A stretch of DNA of 64,000 bases from Xiphydria camelus (lineage: Eukaryota > Arthropoda > Insecta > Hymenoptera > Xiphydriidae): assembly GCA_963678675.1 (NCBI GenBank), contig OY783191.1, forward strand, positions 24,572,955 through 24,636,954, written 5' to 3'. Position 1 is the first letter of the stretch. Each line of letters opens with the position of its first letter. Below, in pieces: positions 10,566-20,935 of the stretch. The notes below the pieces were generated by a model. It had not been told where the DNA came from. It was given only the letters and a program-made list of their open reading frames with translations, and did not search any database. A program made the position numbers and the translations under genes.

Positions 10566-11577
10566 TTGATTATTGTGATCCAATTCCATTGCTTCTGCTA
10601 TTCTTCTGCCACGGCTTTGATGGAGAAGAAACATCAAATTTATTTGTTAATCCATCGATTCGGCCCGTGCTCGCATGACGCTGAAAACAAAAAACAGAAT
10701 TACCACAGAGATATTTGTCCTTCCATCGAAAGTGAGGTTAAAGCTGTCAGATGGCAATTAAACTTATCTGATGGCAATTCTTCTGAGATACTGCCGTCTC
10801 CTTTCCTGCACTTCATGCACAGGCAACCAGAGAAACATAGCACTGCATCCGTTCACTATCTCGATATTCGAAAAAAATACAAACGATTATTAAACTATAC
10901 GGAGCGTTTGTCAAATTCACCACTATTGAGATTCATAACTCCGATTACACTGAGTTTTTACTTTTTATTAACTAGCGCGTCCGAGGATCGAAATAAACGC
11001 GAGGAAAATCGTTTCGCGAATGGAAATATTTTATTAATTTTGAAAACCATAATTAAACATTCGAGGAATATATTCTTCCACACACTCTCACATACATTTG
11101 ATGGCGTATGCGTGTGACCGCATCTGTGTACACATTTCCGATCATGGCCGACTATCGCCGAAGATAGGCGGAATTTTTGTGAGATTTTGACATACATATA
11201 TCGCCCGAGAAATCGGATTCTCAACTTTTAGGCGCGAGGGGCGTAGCTTCGCGTTGCTAAGGAAGAATCTCTGTTAATATGTAACTTATAACTATATGTA
11301 ACTTGTATGTAACTATATGTAACTGTATATATGTAACTTGTATTTATTCTGGTCTCTATCAATAGAGAATAGTCGATTTATATGGCGTAACTAAGCATAG
11401 TTTTGGTTATAACCGTATATTTATTGAGAAAATTCGATGTAAAAATTGAGGGGCGAAGGGGGCAGACATTTTTCCTGTAAAGTTACATGGGTGCCCGCGG
11501 CGACAGCACTATCGGCGTCGTTCTGACGAACTACTTTAATGAACATGCCGCGAGACACTGCCGTGTCTCTTGATATG
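10566..11577 (+). repeat. Dispersed repeat W with conserved unidentified ORF, copy 1 (empty site of the 8.2-kb transposon)
   Basis: This copy is uninterrupted. Its paralogue is split into 52920-53461 and 61634-62044 by the 8.2-kb transposon; the uninterrupted junction is near 11118 (GACCGCATCTGTGTACAC). A frame at 10566-11117 shares long stretches with the paralogue at 52973-53494: PSIESEVKAV, LNLSDGNSSEILPSPF, MHRQPEKHSTASVHYLD, LLRFITPIT, SHTFDGVCV. I do not recognise the protein, and copy similarity alone could explain the shared frame. The 3' part contains a patch of ATATGTAACT repeats near 11280-11340. Confidence 0.65.
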
Positions 11578-11860
11578 CAGAATACAGTTAGTTTACAGTT
11601 CGTTACATTGAATTAAACACCTTTAATACGATGCATTACACGATGATTAGACTTGCTGAACTCGGTACCTCATTCATCGAACTTCGCCCGATCGGCAGTT
11701 ATGACTTGAGATTAAGGGGACCGAGCCGTCTTAAAGTTAAAGGACCTGAACCTGAATGCGCTGGTTGTGATACTCGAATTTTGCTTACGTGGACTGCTGC
11801 TTGCCAGTTGAATTACGAGACACTACACGACGATGATTCGTAGCACATTGAAGATGACGC
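11578..11860. other. Short unassigned sequence before the LINE tail
   Basis: A frame at 11631-11843 shows no recognisable family. It ends at the Jockey poly-T tract. Its last bases, GAAGATGACGC, would be one target-duplication arm of the LINE, but I could not find the partner near 24.1 kb. Confidence 0.35.
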
Positions 11861-14449
11861 TTTTTTTTTTTTTTTTTTTTTTTAAGAACGGGCGAGGAGG
11901 GGAATCTTCGACAAGACACCCAAAATGTTAGTAGGGTAGTGTCCGATTTCTACCGACTAAACCCCTTCTCGTGGTTACCAACCTCGGGGGTTATAAACCA
12001 AGTAGAAGAAGAAGAAGGGGGTAAGACGATAAAGCAAAAGGCCCTGAGCTAGCAGGGGCCGATGGCGCGGATGGCGCGAGTGCAAAGTTAGGCGTTAATT
12101 AATAAGTATGCAGGGTCTGCGGACGTTGTCCGTGGGTCTGCTGGCGTAATTGCTGAGCGCTTTGATAGAGGGGTTGTCGTGGGTCTTGACGGAGTTGCGA
12201 AGGTTGCCTGCGTATTTTATTGCGGCTGTGTCGAGTGACGGGAGACCGGTTTCTTGGAGCAGCTGTTTGTTCCTAATGAACCAGGGGGAGTTTAGGGAAC
12301 CTCTGAGGAGTCTCATGTAGGTACCCTGGAGTCTGGCTAGCTTCCTAGGGTCGGCCGAGCCCCAGACGGGAATGGCATAAGAGCAAATGCTCCTAATCAA
12401 CGCGTTGAAGGCCCTGACCTTGGTGACCTGAGATATTTTCCTATTATTGAAAAATGGTTTCAGAGAGACGTAAGCGCCGTTGGCTTTGCCGCGCACGGAT
12501 GAGATCTGCTTACCCCAGTTTAATTTCCTGTCAAAAATTACCCCTAAATATTTGACAGAGTTACTCCAGGGAATGAGATGATTGTTAACTGAAAGGGGAT
12601 CTGGAGGGACATTGCGGCGAGAGAAGAAAATTGCCTCCGACTTGGCTTCGTTGAGGAAGAAGCCCCACATATGATACCAATCGAGGAGAGAGGGTAAGAA
12701 TCTATTGACAATTGAGGAGCAAAACTTCTTGGTTTTGAAGGAATATAACAGTGCGATGTCATCCGCGTATTGTGCGGTTATGATTTTGTTGTGGGTGGGG
12801 ATGTCGTGACAGAAAAGATTGAATAGAGCGGGCGAGAGTTTAGAACCTTGCGGAACTCCCGCCGTGATGGGTTGCGCAGCGGAGAAGCTATTCCCCGAGC
12901 GAACTCTGAAGGATCTGTTTGTGAGAAAGGACCAAATCAGACCGATTAGGTAGTGAGGGAGCTTCAGCTCATTTAATTTGAAGATTCAACCATCGTGCCA
13001 GACTCTGTCGAAGGCTTGCTTGGCGTCGAGCAGGAGCATAGAGGTGTGACGGCTCTTGTTGAGGTTGTCCGCGAGGAGTTCAGCTACACGGAGAAGTTGA
13101 TGGCAAGTACCGTGCCGAGGACGGAAGCCATGCTAGAAATCCGGGAGGATGTTGGAAGCGGAGCAAAATCTGTACAGGCGGGTTAGTATAATACTTTCCG
13201 CAACTTTACTTAGGGCGGGGAGCAGACTAATTGGCCTGTAGCTGGACGGCTATTCTGTAATTCCGGGGAGAGTGAGCGTACCTGGGAAGTGACCGTTCCA
13301 CGGGTGAGAGCTTCCCTCGCCCAGCTCATGCCCGACCGTTGAAACGTGTACCTAAACAGCTATTCTCTAAGTGAGGAGCGGGCGATGTTCACTGAAAAAG
13401 CAAGGAGGGTGAAGGAATCACTATTCTGTAACTGCGGAAGCGCTCCCATCGCACGAAAACGGGTGAACTTACTTCTACTGGTCAAGACCGTGAGAAGCAG
13501 CCTGCTCCCCGGGAGAACGGCGACTCTAGCCTACCTACTTCTGCGCCAGCGTGCCGCAGTTTACAGTTTGTTAATTTGCGTGTTCCAACAAACGATACAC
13601 AGTGGTCCGGCGATCTAAGCAAACGCGATCATGAGTATATTAATGAGTTACATAACTGATTTGTGCGATGTAAATTTATGTCTTAGTTATAAAGATATAC
13701 TGTTAAAATAAAAGACCAAAAATTAACCATATATTTATTCTACTATGATAACGTAAATGGAACATAATAAAAAAATATATTAAACTGAAACATTCATTAT
13801 TAAATGATATAAAATAATTCAAAAACATACTTATATATAAGAACTTTTTCCAGAGGTGGTAATAGGAAAAGTAGTTGGAAAAAATAATTTAACAAAAAGC
13901 ACATTTCCCTAATGCTTACAATAAAAGTCAAAAGCAGCTTAATAATTAAAAAAGATATAGGTATTATACTGGTACCTAGTATTATTCCAAAATATGCATC
14001 CTTGAAAACGTACACTTATAAAACGTACCTGAAACCAAGCAAATTGTTTTAAATAGAGAAAACTGATTTCGTAACAATAAGACTGCGAAACCGTAAAAAT
14101 TCAATACATTAAAATAGGACAAGAATGGTGACAGTACAAGCTATATTTTGATGCCAATATAGATATTAATTTATTTCAATTATTTGCAAGTGAATCATAG
14201 TTCAACGGTACCTCACCGTGGTGTATGAATACTTTTTACCCCACTGTATTTTTCGAGTGGGCAAGGATGTCGTTGCTCGTCCCTGGCCATAAAACGAGTT
14301 ATGTTGCATCGAATGACGGTTCGATTCTTTGTACCTGGATAAGCCAGGTATTAAGTTAATCCGACCGGCCATCTATTAGATTCGTCTTGTCTTCCCTTTA
14401 CAAAGTTGATTTATTATTCTAAGTATAGCGGTATCTATTACAATAGGTA

Positions 14450-14683
14450 TTGTGGGAAATGGCTTCTTCCGATGCGGTCGGTAATTACCCCTTCCCGAGC
14501 ATGGTGCGGGACTGCGAGCGCACGTGCAGCCTAGATTCGCCGAAAAATACCCCGTTCCGTTTCGTAGATTCCGATCCGAGAGTAGCTATAGATTTGCGAG
14601 GTATTTCTGACTGTGATACTATTAAACGGTTCGAAGCATTGTGTCGAATTCCGTTTATCGCGAGACGGAACAGCGACCGATAG
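14450..14683 (+). CDS. Unidentified 77-codon frame inside the CNG element
   Basis: The frame reads MWEMASSDAVGNYPFPSM, then ERTCSLDSPKNTPFRFVD, DPRVAIDLRG and CDTIKRFEALC, ending ARRNSDR at TAG. The same frame is intact in the other copy of the element (20702-20935, minus strand) with one visible substitution (NYP versus NYA). I do not recognise it. It could be an exon captured from a host gene or a piece of an unknown transposase; the intact frame in two copies is weak evidence for coding because the copies are very similar. Confidence 0.3.
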   Translation: MWEMASSDAVGNYPFPSMVRDCERTCSLDSPKNTPFRFVDSDPRVAIDLRGISDCDTIKRFEALCRIPFIARRNSDR

Positions 14684-14884
14684 CAGAGTTAAGAGAGAAT
14701 AAACTAAATGCGCTTTGAATTAGACAGGATGGTTAATACTTGACGGTAGGTTATAAATTAACAGTTTCTCCGCTCATTATTTCTCGTTAGAATAGCAGTC
14801 CTAAATTAGTATAGAATATTCGAATTTACCGCTATAAAATAAAGTAACCCTTGAAGGTTATACGGGCTTTGGTGAACGAGTTAT

Positions 14885-15328
14885 ATACAGGGTGTAACAG
14901 AGTAAGTGTTACAACGTGAAACTGTAGATTCCTTGTGAAAAAAGAAAAAGATTTTTCCTCTTACAAAAATGTTCTGCGTGCTTTCGTTTTCGATATACAG
15001 GATGTCAAAGTTTTGAAAAAAAAAAATCGTTTTTCTTTAAACCTCGAACTATTTTTATCAGATTTGAGTGTTGACACCTAATAACAAGTAGTTCGTGGTT
15101 TAAATAAGGTAAAACGGGGTGAGTTGGCGAATGAAGTCGGACCCTCGTTTCCATTTCTTTCCATAGAAACGAGGGGCCAACTCCATTCGCCAACTCACCC
15201 TGTTTTACCTTATATCGAAAACGACAGCCTGCAGAACATTTTTGTAAGAGGAAAAATCTTTTTCTTCTTTCATAAGGAATCTACAGTTTCACGTTGTAAC
15301 ACTTACTCTGTTACACCCTGTATATCGC
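14885..15328. repeat. Foldback in the spacer of CNG copy 2, with a nested hairpin MITE
   Basis: TATACAGGGTGTAACAGAGT near 14885 pairs with ACTCTGTTACACCCTGTATA near 15308-15327, and ACGTGAAACTGTAGATTCC pairs with its complement. Inside, 15106-15216 is a second hairpin: AAGGTAAAACGGGGTGAGT pairs with ACTCACCCTGTTTTACCTT, with GAACGAGGG-type stems around a loop of about 9 bp. The equivalent block in the other copy is 20060-20505. Confidence 0.75.
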
Positions 15329-16169
15329 GGTGATACTAATTACTAAGGATCGTTAATCAGAATTCCGACCATCGCACAGTGGTTCTGAAATAGGTCAAAA
15401 GTCCATATTAATTCATAACTGTTTACTATGATGCTAAGTTCAGATACGTACATTTTCTGGTTTAAGTTATAGTTTGAAGCATGCTCTTGATTATTATATA
15501 ACATTTTACATGCCATTCTTGTCCCATATTTTAATGTATTTAATTTTTACGGTTTCGCAGTCTTATTGTTACGAAATCAGTTTTCTCTATTTAAAACAAT
15601 TTGCTTGGTTTCAGGTACGTTTTATAAGTGTACGTTTTCAAGGATGCATATTTTGGAATAATACTAGGTACCAGTATAATACCTATATCTTTTTTAATTA
15701 TTAAGCTGCTTTTGACTTTTATTGTAAGCATTAGGGAAATGTGCTTTTTGTTAAATTATTTTTTCGAACTACTTTTCCTATTAGCACCTCTGGAAAATGT
15801 TCTTATATACAAGTATATCTTTTTATAACTAAGACACAAATTTACCGCGTTTGCTTAGATCGCCGGACTACTGTGTATCGTTTGTTGGAACACGCAAATT
15901 AACCAACTGTAAACTGCGGCACACTGTCACAGAAGTAGATACCCCGATAGCCAAGCGTGACTTTCACCCGAGCGTCACGCGGTGGCAGCACGCCGTGTTG
16001 GCACGGGAGCTTCACTGTGCCGCCACCGCGTGATTGTCACCGAGTGACGTTACTCATACGTTACTGGGATGCCACGGAGTGATTGTCACAGGGTGATGTA
16101 ACTGTGACGCCACTGTGACTTAATCTTTTAAAAAATCCAAATTGTTCAATAAAAATTAAAAATTATATA

Positions 16170-16681
16170 TTAGGTGTTGGAATTAATTCGTAGCGTTTTT
16201 TAATGAAAAAATATGATCATGCCCAAACTTTTAAGACGTTTTCCTACTGGTGATAAGTCAACTCCCAACTTGGTTGGTACATAACCTTTTTTCAAATCAT
16301 AAATAACAACATTTTATAATAATTTATTGAATATATCAAAATTTGTGACTTAAAAAGTGTTCTTGCGGGGAGTTTTGCTTCATTATTTTAATATGAACAA
16401 AAGTGCAGCTACGTATTTAGTGGAAGTGTACATGCTCTAGCTGCGAGCAAACGCGTCGTAAGTGGTTTGCACGTTTTAAAGCTGGTGATTTCGACTTGGA
16501 TGACAAGGAGCCGAATAAATTTGAAGATAATGATGTCATGTCACACTTATGTATAAAGAATTCTTACAATTAAATTGTGATGTTTACGATATTACATTAC
16601 TGTCGGTAACAACGAAATACTGTACTACCTGCGTGCCATTTAGTGTTAAGATCGACGCTACAAATTAATTCCAACACCTAA
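16170..16681 (+). mobile_element. Internally deleted mariner derivative
   Basis: Termini are TTAGGTGTTGGAATTAATTC at 16170 and AATTAATTCCAACACCTAA ending at 16681, with TA at 16168-16169 and 16682-16683. Inside, near 16455-16545, is a fragment of mariner transposase N-terminus (KWFARFKAGDFDLDDKEPNK). The DD34D domain is gone. At 512 bp it is a typical non-autonomous mariner remnant, distinct from the mariner at 3691. Confidence 0.82.
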
Positions 16682-17021
16682 TAATACAAAAATTCCATCG
16701 TGAACTTAACCCATTAAAGCCCAAATTAATTTCTGGTGGATTTTCTTTACGAAAATTGCATGATTTGTTACTCAGAGGTTATGAGATAAAAATTCCAAAT
16801 GGCCGTCCTCTACATAAGACGCTGGGCGCTAATGGGTTAACTTTAACATGATTCTTGACGAATATTCTACTATAAATAGTGAATGAATAATTATCATAAT
16901 CGCTACTGTTTTGAAAAAGAACATATCAAATTATTTTAAAAAATTTAACGAGAACCTTCGAGAGCAGTCACTGTCATGTCCGGTTTCTATATATGACTGG
17001 AATCGACCAACATCTCTCGAA

Positions 17022-17114
17022 GAGTCGGTGGCGTAATGCGAAAACGTTTCCCAGTCTCGAGGCATCTGGCATAGGATATCCCAAAGATCGCAGGTTCAAA
17101 TCCCGGTAGGGCAC
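17022..17114 (+). ncRNA. tRNA-like block, probable tRNA-derived SINE head
   Basis: An A-box-like TGGCGTAATGCG at 17029 and a strong B box GGTTCAAATCC at 17093 form a type 2 RNA polymerase III promoter pattern. An A-rich tail follows about 10 bases later (AAAAAAAAAAGAAAG at 17117). The T-loop TTCAAAT is present but the T stem and acceptor stem pair poorly, and the box spacing of about 62 resembles long-variable-arm tRNAs (Leu/Ser class). It is not a functional tRNA; a SINE or a decayed tRNA copy inside the TA element is likelier. Confidence 0.45.
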
Positions 17115-20059
17115 GGAAAAAAAAAAGAAAGAAGCGACACCTCTAGGCGGGTAAAGTCACTGTGTGCGTTCCCTTTTTGCAAATCTTCATACCGACAATT
17201 ATTTTGAAAGCGCACCGCGTGACTGCACAGTGCTGTTGTAGTGACGATCGCTGTGCAGTCACAGTAACCTCACTCGCCGTTGCCACTCCGTGTCGCCACT
17301 GTGACGTCCGTGGGGGCACGCACGATAAGGTCACTGTGATGTTTCCTAACTCCACCGCGTGACGGCACAGTGCGCTCGTAGTGACGAAACTTGGCTATTG
17401 GGGTACATAGGTTAGAATCGCCGTCCCGACCAGACCGACCGAGCAGACCGATTCTCCCGGGAACTACGTTCACCCGATTTTCGTACTCCCGCAGTTAGAG
17501 AATAGCGACTAGGAGTCTCCTTACTTTTCCAGTGAACTCCGCCCACTTCTCACGGGAACAGGCTTTCACTCAGTTATAGAATAGCCGTCCTGGAGGCTTG
17601 GTTGAGAGGCTTGCCCTGTTTTGGGAGACAGATAATTGTAGTTGCCTTCCAAGCAGGGGGGAAGTATTGTAACCGCAACATAGCGTTGATGATGTTGCAG
17701 ATGGCGACGATGAGGATGTGTGGGAGAATTTTGAGGACCCCATCGAGGATTGAGTCGTATCCTGGAGCTTTGTTTTTCTTTAAGGATTGAATGGTTATAG
17801 CGATTTCGCTAGGGGAGGTATGAGGGAAGGAGAGGTCATCGAGACTGATATTTTGGACGGCTTCTGTTACCATGGTGTGAGAAAAGGCGAATTTGTCGCG
17901 GATAGGAAACGGGGAATATTGTTCCTTGAGGGATTCTGCGAAGATATTTGCCTTGTCGCTGTCTACCGCGTAGGCGATACCGTCTTTTAGGAGAGGAGGG
18001 GAATAAAGCAGTCTATTCCTGAGGGACTTGATAACTTTCCAGCAACTTCTGGGGCTTGACTCGGCTATGGATGTATATTTATTGAAATTTTCGTTTCGAA
18101 AAGACTGGAGGGCGGCCCTAAGGTCGCGTTTTATAGAGTTTAGATGGGGGCGGAGGGCGGGGTTGCCTGTGCGTTCCAGGTGCCTGCGAATTCTTCTCTT
18201 TTTGGCTATAAGAGCTCTAATTTCCGGTGGGAGACGGGTGTCGAGCGCGCGGAGGGAAATAGGGCTGCTTGCTAGGTCCATTTTGGATTTGATTTCATGG
18301 GTAAGCGAGTCAACGGCGGAGTCAATGTCCTGAGGGGTCCGAATGATTGGGTATTTGTAGGACGTGGTATCGAGATGAAAGCGGAGTGCCATCCAGTTTA
18401 TTTTTGTCTTAGTCAGGGTTTCGGAGGCGAGGTTACCTGGGATTTCGAGAAGGACTGGGTTGTGGTCGGAATTTAGTGCTGGGATAGTCCAAGGGTCTTT
18501 GATTAAAGTTAAGTTCTTGGAAATGAAAATGTCTAGAATATCGGGGTTTTTAGAACCTGGGAAGTGTGTGTAACCCGAAGGTGCGTCGACGGAGAAATTA
18601 TGCGCACTGAGGAGATTGAGTAAGGTCTTGCCTTTCGAGTTTTTAGTGCGGCAACCCCAAGAGGGCCGGTATTTCGGATAGGTTGTTAGCGTCCGGGGGG
18701 GAGTAACAAGCTATGATTTTCAGTGGATTGTTATTGTGGATGACCTCAATGCCGCAAGTCTCCAGAGAGGGAGTAGGGGTACTAATGGCCTTGTGGCGGA
18801 TGGAGTTTCGTACGATTGTGGCTACTCCCCCATGCTTGGAGTTAGGGCGGTCACTTCTGTAGACGGATAAATTGGGGATGAAGAACTTGTGAAGAGGTTG
18901 TAGGTGCGTTTCCGTAATACAGGCCACATCAATGGAGGATTCATCGAGGAGCTGCGTTAAGAGGAGAGTTCTGTGCTTATTGACTGCTAGAATACCGTTG
19001 GCATTCCAGTTAAGGATGGTGAGGTGATCTTTATTGGAGTTGGACGTTAGGTTGTTGGAGTGCCCAGGTGAATTTGGTGGCGAAGTCACGAAAAAGCTCT
19101 AAAAGAGTCTGGTTTTGGAGCGGGACGGCGGGGGCAGGGGATTGTGGAGCGGGTTGGAGCGGGGCAGGGGGGGAGGAGGGGCCCCCAGCGACCTGTGCGA
19201 ACAAGCGGGTGAGTGGAGGAGAAGGGGGTGCGGATTGGGGCGAGGGGGAGTTGCCACCCGGACGGCTATTCTATAACTGAGTGAAAGCCTGTTCCCGTGA
19301 GAAGTGGGCGGAGTTCACTGGAAAAGTAAGGAGACTCCTAGTCACTATTCTCTAACTGCGGGAGTACGAAAATCGGGTGAACGTAGTTCCCGGGAGAATC
19401 GGTCTGCTCGGTCGGTCTGGTCGGGACGGCGATTCTAACCTATGTATCTACTTCTGTGACAGTGTGCCGCAGTTTACAGTTGGTTAATTTGCGTGTTCCA
19501 ACAAACGATACACAGTAGTCCGGCGATCTAAGCAAACGCGGTAAATTTGTGTCTTAGTTATAAAAAGATATACTTGTATATAAGAACATTTTCCAGAGGT
19601 GCTAATAGGAAAAGTAGTTCGAAAAAATAATTTAACAAAAAGCACATTTCCCTAATGCTTACAATAAAAGTCAAAAGCAGCTTAATAATTAAAAAAGATA
19701 TAGGTATTATATTGGTACCTAGTATTATTCCAAAATATGCATCCTTGAAAACGTACACTTATAAAAACGTACCTGAAACCAAGCAAATTGTTTTAAATAG
19801 AGAAAACTGATTTCGTAACAATAAGACTGCGAAACCGTAAAAATTAAATACATTAAAATGGGACAAGAATGGCATGTAAAATGTTATATAATAATCAAGA
19901 GCATGCTTCAAACTATAACTTAAACCAAAAAATGTACGTATCTGAACTTAGCATCATAGTAAACAGTTATGAATTAATATGGACTTTTGACCTATTTCAG
20001 AACCACTGTGCGATGGTCGGAATTCTGATTAACGATCCTTAGTAATTAGTATCACCGCG

Positions 20060-20505
20060 ATATACATGGTGTAACAGAGTAAGTGTTACAACGTGAAACT
20101 GTAGATTCCTTATGAAAGAAGAAAAAGATTTTTCCTCTTACAAAAATGTTCTGCAGGCTGTCGTTTTCGATATAAGGTAAAACAGGGTGAGTTGGCGAAT
20201 GGAGTTGGCCCCTCGTTTCTATGGAAAGAAATGGAAACGAGGGGTCGACTTCATTCGCCAACTCACCCCGTTTTACCTTATTTAAACCACGAACTACTTG
20301 TTATTAGGTGTCAACACTCAAATCTGATAAAAATGGTTCGAGGTTTAAAGAAAAACGATTTTTTTTTCAAAACTTTGACATCCTGTATATCGAAAACGAA
20401 AGCCCGCAGAACATTTTTGTAAGAGGAAAAATCTTTTTCTTTTTTCACAAGGAATCTACAGTTTCACGTTGTAACACTTACTCTGTTACACCCTGTATAT
20501 AACTC
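20060..20505. repeat. Foldback in the spacer of CNG copy 1, with a nested hairpin MITE
   Basis: Inverted equivalent of the foldback at 14885-15328, with the same GGGTGTAACAGAGTAAGTG outer ends. Its inner hairpin (about 20174-20281) again carries GGTAAAACAGGGTGAGTTGG. Because both CNG copies contain both hairpins at the same place, these MITEs were present before the CNG element amplified. A third partial right arm is at 21465-21540. Confidence 0.7.
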
Positions 20506-20701
20506 GTTCACCAAAGCCCGTATAACCTCTTCAAGGGTTACTTTATTTTATAGCGGTAAATTCGAATATTCTATACTAATTTAGGACTGCTATTCTAACG
20601 AGAGATAATGAGCGGAGAAACTGTTAATTTATAACCTACCGTCAAGTATTAACCATCCTGTCTAATTCAAAGCGCATTTAGTTTATTCTCTCTTAACTCT
20701 G

Positions 20702-20935
20702 CTATCGGTCGCTGTTCCGTCTCGCGATAAACGGAATTCGACACAATGCTTCGAACCGTTTAATAGTATCACAGTCAGAAATACCTCGCAAATCTATAGC
20801 TACTCTCGGATCGGAATCTACGAAACGGAACGGGGTATTTTTCGGCGAATCTAGGCTGCACGTGCGCTCGCAGTCCCGCACCATGCTCGGGAAGGCGTAA
20901 TTACCGACCGCATCGGAAGAAGCCATTTCCCACAA
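20702..20935 (-). CDS. Second copy of the unidentified 77-codon frame
   Basis: Paralogue of the frame at 14450-14683, on the minus strand inside the CNG element at 19261-22608. Same start, same stop, same length. The surrounding several hundred bases are also alike, so it travels as part of the element's central spacer. Function unknown. Confidence 0.3.
   Translation of the reverse strand: MWEMASSDAVGNYAFPSMVRDCERTCSLDSPKNTPFRFVDSDPRVAIDLRGISDCDTIKRFEALCRIPFIARRNSDR

Larger units (their letters stand above)
15942..17403. mobile_element. TA-duplicating DNA element with GTGAC-rich ends, nested in CNG copy 2
   Basis: CCCCGATAGCCAAG at 15942 mirrors CTTGGCTATTGGGG ending at 17403, flanked by TA (15940-15941, 17404-17405). 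The uninterrupted site survives in the other CNG copy near 19441. Both ends, over about 170-250 bp, are packed with GTCAC/GTGAC words (for example CACGCGGTGGCAGCACG, GTAACTGTGACGCCACTGTG, CACCGCGTGACGGCACAGTG), resembling iterated transposase-binding sites. The interior holds a mariner derivative (16170-16681), AT-rich sequence and a tRNA-like block. No transposase is recognised. Confidence 0.75.
13245..17589. mobile_element. Long-inverted-arm DNA element, copy 2 (CTG duplication)
   Basis: It starts GACGGCTATTCTGTAATTCC at 13245 and ends with CAGTTATAGAATAGCCGTC at 17589. CTG is duplicated (13242-13244 and 17590-17592), and removing element plus one copy restores the Jockey codons SSYRP. The terminal phrase CTATTCTNTAA recurs inside each end (13354, 13421; right arm near 17500). 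Long inverted arms (13560-14130 versus 15490-15900) flank a central spacer with a 77-codon frame and a foldback. It is inverted relative to the copy at 19261-22608 and carries a nested element at 15942-17403. No transposase is recognised; superfamily unknown. Confidence 0.8.
12095..19089 (-). pseudogene. Jockey ORF2, endonuclease plus reverse transcriptase (broken)
   Basis: The enzyme that nicks target DNA and primes cDNA synthesis. Blocks: endonuclease start LTILNWNANGI with ITETHL (19089-18643); a reading-frame break near 18650 where the expected GDFNA-type motif is missing and reading resumes at SWGCRTKN; the C-terminal endonuclease motif NSDHNPVLLEI (near 18455); linker and RT start to 17593 (LKKNKAPGYDSI, CLPKQGKPLNQ). 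After the insertion at 13245-17589 it continues SSYRPISLLPALSKVAE, with in-frame stops near 13130 and 12985, then AGVPQGSKLSP, the catalytic AQYADDIALL (near 12750), VKYLGVIFDRKLNWGK and a stop at 12095. It is non-functional. Confidence 0.88.

Noticed and set aside
12544..12762. Alternative minus-strand frame overlapping the Jockey RT
   Set aside because: The RT frame through VKYLGVIFDRKLNW and YADD clearly takes precedence; the other is a shadow.
17022..17114. Functional tRNA gene
   Set aside because: The B box is good but acceptor and T stems do not pair and the spacing is unusual; SINE-like or decayed is the better reading.
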